Of a stretch of DNA of 64,000 nt, positions 13,601-24,200 are shown one piece after another. Each line of letters opens with the position of its first letter. Position 1 is the first letter of the stretch. The notes beneath the pieces were generated by a model. It was given only the letters and a program-made list of their open reading frames with translations, did no database searches and was not told where the DNA came from. Made by a program: the position numbers and the translations under genes. Origin of the DNA: Himantopus leucocephalus (taxonomy: Eukaryota > Chordata > Aves > Charadriiformes > Recurvirostridae); the NCBI GenBank assembly GCA_003993805.1, contig RSEF01000024.1, forward strand, positions 6,805,477-6,869,476. The letters are read 5' to 3'.

Positions 13601-14690
13601 CAGCTTCACCTTCCCCTGCCCTGCTCTCACACCTTGTGTCCAGCCAGAGGAGCCATTAAAATCATAAAAATACAGAGGCAGAGACAAGCAGTGAAGGGAA
13701 ACACCCGGGTTCAGTCCTGAAACATGCCCCCACCTGCATCTTCTGGTGTCTCTGCTCCCAGACACCAGCAACACTCTGACCAAAAAACACTCGCTCCAGA
13801 CCCTGGTTCTGCTTCTTCAGAGGAAACAAAATCCTTGCACTTTCTGCCCCCCCTTCACTTAGGTCTCAGTAAAGAAACCCTAAAGGGGCTAAGCACATCA
13901 ATCAAATTTGATGTAAAAACGTAGATGTATTAAAAAGTTATAATCCCACAAATCTAAAAAAATACAGATAAAATGCAGCCAAAGCCAAGGCCTTTTGGAA
14001 AGTTAAGACCTAGTCACGGGAGGGAAGAAATTGCTTCCTTTTCAGTCTTTGAAACGCACACACGCTGCTCTGCAAAGCCTCATGGCAATGGGCACCAGGG
14101 TAGTTTTTTGGCTTCCAAACCCCTCTCCTGTAGCCCACACACTGTGACTGGGCTTAACAAGCAAGAATTTGAAAGCAGAGTTCGGCAGAAGCTAAAAATG
14201 AGCTTAAGTTTCGCATGCAAAGTCAAATGCAAAAGTAACTAAGTGCCAGGAAGCCCAAAGAGTAAATGAGACTGTTACATCTTGTGTCTAATGAGTGACA
14301 CTAGGTAATGCTGGCAAATTGCTCACCTAGAGACAGCATCACTGAATTTCTGATGGATGAACAAGCCTTTTTTTTCCCCCTCATCAGCACACATCACAGT
14401 GAATGATAGAGCATGTTTTTCTGATGGTGCTGGAGATTGTCACAATCATTTGCTAAATCCAGTTCTGCTAGTAATATTTTGGTAAAAAAAACCCAAGTAG
14501 CACTAAGTCAAATCCTCAGCTGACATAAGCTGGAAAAGCTCCCCAAGGGTCAGCTAAAACCAGCTGTGTGCCTCTCACCCTTGCCTTCTCACAGACATGA
14601 TCCTGACTAAAAATAATCAACGCGTGCAAGCCAGGGAGACGGCATGTTTGGTACGATGCTAATGGGCAATATTAAAACCACTGAAGTAGC
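10700..14690. other. AT-richer, CpG-poor stretch of intron 3
   Basis: Base composition changes here. For example, 12661-13080 has only about three CpG in 420 bp, against 20-40 per 300 bp in nearby blocks. Long open frames almost vanish; none over 60 codons lie between about 11050 and 12117. One small CpG-rich spot with a tandem repeat (11985-12050) interrupts it. No exon, repeat family or RNA gene was recognised. Confidence 0.6.
12004..12043. repeat. 20-bp tandem repeat, two copies
   Basis: Two head-to-tail copies of CAGCACCGCGGACAGCGCCT lie at 12004-12023 and 12024-12043, differing only in the last base. They form a small CpG-rich block at 11985-12050, inside an otherwise CpG-poor stretch. 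Confidence 0.9.
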
Positions 14691-15140
14691 TTAGAGAGAG
14701 CAATGGTTGAGTACACGAGAACAAGGAGGTCGTGGCCGATCCGCAGCCAGAGTTATGTAAAAAGCCGCAACATTTTGTGGGCGCTTCACCCCAAAGCGGA
14801 GTGTGTGGTTGGCCCTGAAAGCACCATCACATCCGACGTCGGCGGCTGCCCCTGCCCAGGCACAGGCCAGGCAGCGAGCGCTGCCCGTCACGTGGGGAAG
14901 CCTCACGGCTGAGCTGCGATGCGTAAAAGGATTTACAGATGTAAAGCCACATCTCGATAACGCTTGGAACAAATCCCTGACATTCTTCACACAGCTCTGC
15001 ACTAACAGGTTAGGCTCTAGCAGAGTGGAAACGGCAGCTCCCCGCTATCTCCACGTCTCCATTCCCGTTAACTGTTTGAAGCCTTCTCCCCTCTGAAGCA
15101 AGGTGGAGCTGGATCGGTGGAGGCAGGACTCTCCGCGCTG

Positions 15141-15180
15141 ACAATTATTCTCCGTTCAGGACTAGCCATTTGCATGCAGT
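15141..15180. promoter_or_regulatory. Possible SOX/POU motif pair
   Basis: ACAATTATTC at 15141-15150 (SOX-like ACAAT core) lies 17 bp from an exact POU octamer ATTTGCAT at 15168-15175. Exact octamers also occur at 10141-10148, 17764-17771, 38265-38272 and 42515-42522. A single motif can occur by chance in 64 kb. Confidence 0.25.
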
Positions 15181-16199
15181 TCATTTGTGATGCAGAAAAG
15201 CTTGAACCTGTCATTATTGCTTGGCATCAGTACAGCACTGTGAAAAGACACCGCTTGGAACATGCGCACAGCGCTGCACCCTATTTTCTTTAATCTAGGT
15301 TAAAATGACAATGAGAGAAAGCAGGAGGGAGGGAGGAAGAGGGAAATGGGGAAAGCATCTTCTCCATAAACAAGAGTTTGATTCTCTGACGAGCCAGGCA
15401 CAAGTATTATTCTCAGTGCTGCAAAGGTTGGTACAGGGATGATCTGGGGACAGGCTGGAAGCGAGGGGTTTTTGCAGTGCAGATGGGCAGTGCGTGCAGA
15501 TGACATTGGACTGGCCCCTTCTGCACAGCTGGAATTTGCTCAACAGAATTATCCCCTGGAAAGGGCTCCAGGAGCCTCCATTTTGCTGTATGCATCCAAT
15601 CCAGCCAAGCAGGAGATGCCCAGAGGTCCTCCCTGAGACGGGAACACACTCAGTGCCTCCTCCCTCCCATCTTCCCCAAGCACAGCAAGATGGGGAAGGC
15701 AGTAAAGTCAGGGGAGCAGATGGAAAGCAAAAGCCCTGCACGTGAAAGCTCCACTCCCCATGGCTATTTTCTGTCTCCTCCCAACAAGCAGGGACCACAA
15801 ATGCCTCCTCGTCCAGGCCAGGCTGATGCAGTGTGCGGGGAAGCAGCGGTGCCCTCCTTTGCCGAGGGGAGGGCTACCAGAGAGCACAGCTGGGCTTACG
15901 GCTGACACCCTTGAGAGCACCCAGGGGACAGCGGGGGACACTCCCCAGAAGCTCCAGCTCCCAGTACCCAGGCACCCCCAAGTATATTGATGATATTGGT
16001 GGCCATCCGCATTTCGGATGGTGCCAGCATCCAGCCTCGCTCCAACATCTCTTGCCCCTCCTCGCATCCAGCAGCCAATGCTAGGCACAAAAGCACAAGA
16101 GGTCTCAGCATGGGCAGATGTGGCCTAACCTGAACGGTCGAAGATCAGCTCAAGCCCTGCCTGCAGCAAGGGCTTTAACAGCTCTGTCAGAACATGTGA

Positions 16200-16400
16200 C
16201 AGTAACTACTCTCACTCTGCAGTGTCTGCTGTCATGTCAGCATCCAATTGCTTTTGGCTATTAACTTGACCTCTGTGACCGCTTGTGGCAAGATATGCCA
16301 GATCCTGACCACGGGCAGCATGGAAAAGCACTTCCTAGTGCCAGTGCTGACCTGGAAAGGCTTCGGTCCATGCTGAGCGTCATGCTGGCTCCCCAAAGGT
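16200..16400. repeat. Possible ancient degenerate repeat
   Basis: The segment containing GACCGCTTGTGGCAAGATAT and GGAAAAGCACTTCCTAGTGC has the feel of the 3' part of an old non-LTR element or SINE: a stretch before an AAAGYACTTCCT-like string. Identity is too low for me to name a family, and the ends are uncertain. Confidence 0.25.
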
Positions 16401-18949
16401 GGCAGGAGCCCGGGTGCCACAGCAGACCTCACCATCGCCGTGCCTGCGGGGCGGCCACCTCCTGCCCTGCCCAACCCACTTCAGGAGGAAGCAGCACCGT
16501 GACGCACAGGTGATTTAGGAGCCCGGATCCCATTACGATTCATTGCCAGCAGGGAATCTAATTCCCTTGTTACCTTTCAAATGAGCAGAGCTACACATGA
16601 ATATTAAACACCACCTCGTTCTAGTCCCAGGGAAAAAAAGCCAGTCTTTGAGAATCCCTCATTAAGATGCACTGGACGCTTTGCACAGGGAGCCCGAGAG
16701 CCAATTAAGCGGGACTGTAACAATCCTAAAACGAAGCTGCGTGCCTAGTTCAGCTCTGAGCCGTTGGTGGAGCTGGCGTGGGCACACTCCCCATTGTGCC
16801 TGAGCCCTGGCTGCTCCCAGACCCTCTCCCCGGCCATTCCAGCTCCCGTGGCTCCCAGTGCCATGCTGTAACGAGACACACCGTTGCCACTACAAGAGCA
16901 AGGAGCTCCCCCAACAAGAGCTGCTTGACACCTCCCTACCGGGGATGGGTCTCTTCCCAAACCTGTCCTCCTCCCCACCGGCCCCTCGCCTCCCTCCTCT
17001 GCTTGCAGCGGGGAAAAGGAAAGGACCTTCAGCAAAGTTTATTTGCTGACTTTCAAACACCATTATTTCCATGCTGGATCACAGGTAATATGAGCAGACA
17101 AGCCCGACGTTTCTCCTGACTTTGGAAGGACTCTCTTCTCATTCTGCGGCTCAGCCTCATCCTACCCGTCACTATCCACTCCCTCCCTGCCAACGCCAGC
17201 AGCCCCCGCTTCAAAATCAATTTCTATATTTCAGATACAAAGGTTGTTTTGCTTGAAAAATGAAGCTGCCCTTCACAGAGGTAATAGAGAGATCAATACT
17301 AGTTACATCAAGTTTCCCAGTGAAAACAGGGAACTGCCTGCATCTTTATCCACCTGATCCAGCCGACGGTGCCTGCACCCTGGACCCAGGCGGGTGCTTG
17401 GCCAGAGAGCCCCGGCCCCCACAGGACCTCAGGAGTGGCTCCGCACGGTCCCCTCTCCCTGCCAGCGACAGGAGGGGGTGGCGGGAAATAGAAGAGAAAA
17501 TTGTGGATATAATTTATAATGCCTCATTAATTTGACAAATGCTGCTTCATGCGTGCTCTCTGGCAGCCCGTCACTGTCCCAGAAGCCACTATATCATCAG
17601 CTACTTCACATGGAAAAATCTACCTGCAAAATCCTGCTGTTTAAAGGATGGATTAATTGCCACCGATTCTCAGGTTGGCTGCACAAGCCGCCCCGGCCGG
17701 TAGCTGCCGCTCCTGCCCCGGCCGGCTGGGACCGCTGCATGGGGAGAGCGCTTCCAGTGAGAGATGCAAATAGAGACAGAGAAGACAAATACCACAAGTA
17801 GCTTTCAGAAAAAGCATTTGACCAGCTGTAATAGCTTCTTACCAAGGCTTTTGTATAGAAGCAATCCCATAGGAAATACTTCTTCGCCAAAATGAAGCTT
17901 TTGTGGAAATTTCTCGTTTCGGTCACGAACTGAATTCAATTTTGTCTTCATTTGAAAGTTTCCTTTCTCCCTATCTCTTCTCCTTCCTACAGACCATTTG
18001 TTTCTCTACTGGAAAAGCAGCAGATGGAAAGGGGAAGAGGCACCTTCCAATCCAAGCCAGAAGGCACTGGGAGCGGGCAGATCCTGCCCAGCACACCCCT
18101 TCAGCCCCTTCTCTTCCCCGAGAGGACACAGTTAGCTCTCGCCCGAGCGATATTTTGGGCAGAGCCAACGCAAGAGGCAGCGGCACCTGGGAAGGGAAAC
18201 AGCCAATCCTTCCAAAGCCAGGCGGCTCCAACTCAAACCCCACTGTTCCCGACTGAGTTTCTGACCATGCTAACTGACACCCAGGATTTTAACCCCATAA
18301 GGAAGACAGGAGGTGGTTGGAGAAGATGTATGTGCGTAAGGCAGCATTAGCACAACTCCGCTTGCTGTGCATTAAATAACTCTTCCAGGGCATGAGTTAA
18401 ATGGCAGCACAGAGCAATCAGGGGACAATAAATCCCTGGTTATAAATTCTGGCACTAGACTGTAAGATTATAATCATCATCCCCGGCTAGCTGCAACTGC
18501 CCCCCAGCCCAGGGAGGAGGAGGAGGATGCAGTGCCAGCGCAGGAGGGAGGAACATCTGCTCAGGCCCTCTCCCTCCACCGATGATCTTCCAGCCCCACT
18601 CATCTCCTCCAGAGACTTGTGTTCATTTTGTGCCCTGCTTCAGGAACTCCCCAACATCATCGGGAGCTCCCTGGGGCTCCCCAGCACAAACAGGGAGCGA
18701 GGTTCCCGCTTGGGTCCATAGCACAGGGCCAGAGGCCACTTCCCAGACCACAGGGCATCTCTCAGTGTCCCGCTGGCCACAGCCTCCCACTCCCACCCCC
18801 ACACTAGGACTGAACCCAGGGCACGAACCATGTCCTGAGCTAAGGAGACGACGCATTTCCAAAGCGCTTTAAGGAGAGGGGAGAAGAGAGGGAGGAATAC
18901 GAGGTGTCACCGATTTACCTTGTTGCATTTCAGCTCTGCCTGCTCGAGC

Positions 18950-19165
18950 TGTTATTTCCTGCAAATATATTGCGCTGTGGGATGCCTGCAATACTTTATA
19001 AAGTTAATAACTTTTTTTTAATTGGATGAGTTTATAGAATCGTGTGAGCAATTAACAATAATTACGTTTAAGACACTTAAATTCCAGGATGCACCACAAA
19101 CACTGGAATATTAAGCTATAAAAACCCTCGATTGTACATTCAAATTACATTAAGGGTCTGTTGGA
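18950..19165. promoter_or_regulatory. AT-rich TAAT cluster, candidate enhancer
   Basis: An AT-rich island with GTTAATAAC, a T8 run, TTAATTGG, CAATTAACAATAATTACG (TAATTA at 19059-19064) and further ATTAAG strings. Homeodomain core motifs are dense here and G+C-rich DNA lies on both sides. Confidence 0.4.
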
Positions 19166-19866
19166 AGGAATACGCTCTCGATTTCAAGAGCCCCGCTCCG
19201 TTCTGTTTATACAATGAGGTTACATCAGACGTTAAGATATTGCAGCAGCAGCCCCATCCCCGTTCAGCGCTGGGGCACCGCACAGACACCCGGCCACGCT
19301 GGGCTTGGCTGAGCCCGCCCGGCAGCCCCCAGGGAGGCCCGTGCCAGGGCAGCGCGCCGGCCGCGAGGACCAGGAACCGGGGAAGGCATCGCATCGGGTT
19401 TCGCTGCGGACGCAGCCGCCGCAGCACTGGTGCCGTTCCCTGGAAACGGAGTTGGGCCAGTGCTTATTTCATTTTAATCACCAGGTGCCAAACTAAATTA
19501 TTGATGTAGGTTCTCAGTGACAGGTAAGGCATTTTATCACTGCGTCTTTAATAATGCAAGAGTCATGATCCTTCATGCTAAAATGTCAAGTAATTCTCAG
19601 GTTACCCTCGCCACGCGGAGAACTTTTTCCCCATCCTACCCTCCCTGGCTGGCGCCGAGGGCTCACCACCGGTGCCCATCTGCTCCACGGCAGACGGCGC
19701 AGGCAGCGCCGTGAGGCAGCACCCCGCAGCAGTGTCACGCTGCCTTCCCCGCGGGACCCGTCCAGCCCCCATGAGGCACCCGGGCCAGGAGCCTGGCTGG
19801 CAAGTGTTCGAGCAGCAACACGATCAGAGGAAAAAGAGATAACCAGAGCTTGCCAGTATCTCAGAG

Positions 19867-20079
19867 TAACCCAAACGCCCCCCTGGTGCGCATCGATGCG
19901 GTGCACTGCTGCATGCGCACCTCGGCCTTCAGCTGTGCCAAAACATCCTCAACGGCACTAGAGCTACCAANGGACTAACCCAAATGCCCCCCTGGTGCGC
20001 ATCAATGCGGTGCACTGCTGCGTGCGCACCTCGGGCTTCAGCTGTGCCAAAACATCCTCAACGGCACTAGAGCTACCAA
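19867..20079. repeat. Direct duplication around single N at 19971
   Basis: Copy 1 (19867-19970) and copy 2 (19976-20079) are each 104 bp. They both begin TAACCCAAA and end GAGCTACCAA, and I count four substitutions between them. A single N at 19971 and four bases separate them. This looks like two overlapping contig ends placed side by side rather than a biological tandem duplication. Confidence 0.9.
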
Positions 20080-20249
20080 ATATTTCCTTCGGGTGGTGAG
20101 CTGCTGTTCGCTGCTTCCACGTGGGGAAACACAACTGGATGATTCCATCAGCACTGCAAGTGCGTGTGACACTCACACCGTCATTCCCCCGCATTGGACA
20201 TTTTCACCCCAGACCCCCCGTTTCAGAAACAATTGCAGAAGGCAAATAC

Positions 20250-20530
20250 CCGCCGAGGAGCGCGGGGGGCACATCACGCAGCATTGCGCCCACGCACCCT
20301 GCCGCAGGGAGCTGCCGTGCCCGCAGCTGCGCATCCCCCGCTCTGCCCCCGCTCCCAGCCCCGAGCACCCCTCCGGGCCACGCGGGACAGACGTGAGGCT
20401 GAAGAGCAACCAGCGCGTGAGCCAGGCTGCAGATGCACACCACCACCACGCCGAGGGAAGACCCTCCCGCGAGCCCACGGGGGTGCTGCCAGGGGCTGCG
20501 CGCTGCGCTTCACTCCCTGTGCAGCACGCT
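20250..20530. other. Intronic CpG island
   Basis: About 30 CpG in 270 bp. It lies just beyond the duplicated assembly join at 19971. A second CpG-dense block follows at about 20930-21065, ending at an AT-rich island. Confidence 0.55.
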
Positions 20531-21099
20531 AAAAGACTGCTTACAGACCCATTTTGTACGCCCCGGCCACAGAAAAGAGCAGTTTTAGAGCCACGAAGGC
20601 TTCAGGCTGAGGAACAATAGCAGGCTAATGTCTCCATTTTGAGCCGTGCGCGCCTCCGGCAGGGAAAGGGCCTCTCCAGAGCCGTCACGGGCTGCACGGG
20701 GGAGCTCCGGGGAAAGCAGGCCGTGCTCGCTCAGAGGAACAGCAAGACCAGAACATCCCCAGGACCCCAAGGGGACACGAGCACTATTTGGCCGGGCTGG
20801 CTCAGGCCACCCGAGACAGGCTCCGATACGGCTGAGGGGAGCGAGCAGAGCCAGTGACCAAGCCCCGGTGACACAAAGCAATGGGGAATGCGAAAGCCAG
20901 CCCTCGTCAGCGCCAGGGACAAAGGAGCACTGCCAACGGGCCCGTGCCGGGTGCAGGAGGAACCCGCGAGGGACGGGTCCCTGCCCCGCGGTCCCCGGGG
21001 CGGGCTGAGCGGAGGTGGCCCAGCGCCCTGCCCGCGCACCCTCGCTGCGCCCGGCGCGGGGTTTGCTCCAGCCTTTGTATTCCAACGGCACAGCCTGAC

Positions 21100-21245
21100 A
21101 TTTATAGGGGGAAGTTTTATTCCTGCTGTAAATAACCTCTAATAGTGTAGGTCATTACACTAATTACAGAAGATAATTAATTTTCTGATTCTTGTTAGGC
21201 CGCTGCATATTCCAAGAAGAGCGCAGTTCATTATTTTCCCATGCA
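21100..21245. promoter_or_regulatory. AT-rich island with paired TAATTA motifs
   Basis: TAATTA occurs at 21161-21166 and again at 21174-21179, 13 bp apart, with CAATTATG near 21245. It abuts a CpG-dense block that ends near 21065. Homeodomain dimers bind such spaced TAAT cores, but function here is inference. Confidence 0.4.
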
Positions 21246-24200
21246 ATTATGACCTCCCTTCTCCTTCTCCTGCCAGCCCCGCCTTCAGGATTTTAACACT
21301 TTGTCAAGTTGTTTATCATGCAGCCATCGAGCTGTTGCGAAGACGAGGAGGCGCAGGGGCTCCTCTCTTCCTCCCACCCCATTTACGCAGACCACGAGAG
21401 CCTTGTGCTGCAGAAGCTGCCTCTCTCCCTCGCACGGGCTCTTCCGGACACTCTTTCACCAGGACGTGCTTGGTCTCCAGCAGGATCACACACCCTTCTT
21501 TATGGCTCCAGCCACATGCTGGGTACGAGAGACACATGCCAAGCAGAACCACCACCGCCTGGGCACCCATAGCACGGGGAGCACCCTCTGGGGCTACAAC
21601 ATGTCTCCCAGAGCCGCGTGGGATTTTCCAGGGGCCGAGAAGGGCACAGCCCCATCAACAGTAGGAAAACTCTCTGTTCAGTTGCTCGGAAAACATCCCC
21701 TCCAAGAGTCCGACCTGCTGGTGACTATTAATATGCAGCAGATTGATGATGGCTCTCTCGACGCAACACTTGTTACCAAACCCAGCCTGTGAGCAAGGAC
21801 ATCTGCAGGATCGCATCCCGCCACGGGCTGAGCGTACGGGCATCTACCACCTCTCACGCGCAGATGGCAGAATAAAGACAACCTGGCACCCGGCAGCTCT
21901 CGCAACTTCATTGTCCTCGCCCTGTCCAGGACCGTAAACCACTGCAGTAAAACACTTTGCAGTGCAGAAGCTGCAGTGCAGCGCTCGCTCTGCTCGCCCC
22001 AGGTGCCGTGCCTCTGCGTGTCAGCCGGCAGCGGGGCTGCGGGACACACGGGCAGCATGTGGGCGAGGGACACGCAGAGGGAAGAGCGGCATCGGGGCAG
22101 CCAGAAATGCCAAACTGCAGCACCAGCACGGCCGAGGCGCAGCTGGGAGGCAGCGAGCAGCTCCTGAGCCATTTCTTGCCTGTTACGGGAGAGCAAAGTG
22201 TTTACTTTTTCTCCTTGGCCAAATGCTTATGGAGAGACGGCTCTTGCTGGAAAAGCGTGCCAGATCCTGGATGCTCGGGGCTGGAGGCCGCCTGGCTCTC
22301 TAGCCACGCTGTAAATCTGGGTATCAGACGGGTTTTAGTGATAATCAATTGTAATAAAGAACATGTATCCCTTGACCAGATAAGTGGAATATTATGCTTT
22401 AAGTCCAGCTGCAATTAGCAGGGGCAGATGGATGGGGGCTAAGGCGGCAGTAAGGGTGTCTTCCCATCCCAGAAGCCAGCGCTTGGTCCTGGGTGCCCAC
22501 AACCACCTTTCCACTTGCCACTGGTAGACTCTTTGTTTAAAACCCACGGACGGTGCGACACAGCTCACCACCCCACCCCACCAGGGATGGGTATTTAAAG
22601 CCAGCAGAAGAGGGAGACTGCTTTTGCCTGGCGCACAGGGGACCTGTGGAACTCGCTGCATCAGGACACTCATGGGGTCCAAGAGTGCAGCCGTGCGTCA
22701 GAGGGGCCCGGGCACGGCAGCTGATAACACACACACCTACTGTTGTAGCAGAGAGAATGAATTTTTAAAAGGCACATAAACCCCTGATGCTTCAAGGCAT
22801 CAGCTGAGCGCTAAGGAGGATTAGGAGGAAATATCTCCTGTGGAAAGCTTATTCCACATGAATTCCACTGAAGGGATCCTTTCATCTCCCCCGGGAGCAT
22901 CTTTTCCCCTGGCCTGATGTGCCTTGGCACTTGCTGAGCTCCTGTAATATATTTGCAGGCGGCGATCCGCCCGCAAAGGTTGACAGCTGTCTCCGTTGCG
23001 ATGCCGCCTCCTGACTGACGGCGATCTGACAGGCGGCGGGACAGCTATCCATCCCTGGGACACACCGCCACAGTGCCCGGCTTCGGGCAGGCGCTTTGCT
23101 CCCAGGCTGGGCGGCACGAAGGGGCTGTGAGCTGCAGCGTCAGCGTTTGCAGTTCGATGCCAAGCCGCCGACGCAGCCCAGGGAGCGGGGGCTCCCACGG
23201 GGCTCCCCCCTTCCCCACCACCTGCTTAGAAAGCGTGGCTGCAGAGCGTGCCATGCCTCGGAACTGGCAACAGCCCTGGGGAACAAAAACCAGTCATGAG
23301 CATCCCCCCAGCAGCCTTTTCTGCCCAGCATCTCTCAGAGCAACCCCCTGCACCGCTGCTCCTGCAGGAAAGCATCAGCCTGCACCTCCGAGTCAGAGGA
23401 AGGGAAAGGGTTACCACGAATGCCATCTCCCCTCTCCTTTGCCTCGGAAAGGAGAGGCACCGAGTGCATTAAAAACTGGGTTAAAAATGGCTCTGCTCTA
23501 CCTATCTTATCTTCTTTGTACTAAAAGCCCTCAAAGAGCGGCAGGTTTTCACGCAGAATTTTCCCGTCTAATCCCCTTTTGTTAGCTCTGATACTGGCAT
23601 TGCAATACAAACCTCGTCCAGGCGATTTAGGAGGGATTACACGCCCTCAATCCTACAGCATGTGGGAGAAAAATGTTTCCTCAAATCAAATTTTACACAA
23701 ACCGGTATTTGAAAATAATCAAAGCACAAATCCCTGCTGCGGGGATTTCTGGAGGGAGGCGAGCGGGGGGCGGGAAGCGGCAGGAGCCGGCGCACCCAGC
23801 CCAGGGCTGCCGCGGCCCCAGCACCCTGCGCACCGGCACCGGCCACGCCACAGCACTTCCAAGCCCAGAGCGACGCGAACTCCGAGCACGCCAAAAAATA
23901 ACCCATGCCAGAGCCCTGGACTGGGGTCCCGTGGCTGGGGGACAGGAGGGGATGCACAGAGGACATGAGCAGAGGGGGGCCAGGGGGAGCAGCTCCTCAC
24001 CCCCTTTCCAGTGCTATGCCAGCTGCAATGGGGCATGGAAAACCACTGTCACTAAAGCCAGTCAATAACTCTGTCTTTTACACGGCCAAATGTGCTCTAT
24101 GAGGCTCCGCACGCGTGTATTTGGCTCGGCTTTCCCTATGAAATATTGCTGGTGCTGCTCCTGTAATATATATGTCACAGATGCAACCTCATTTTATTGA

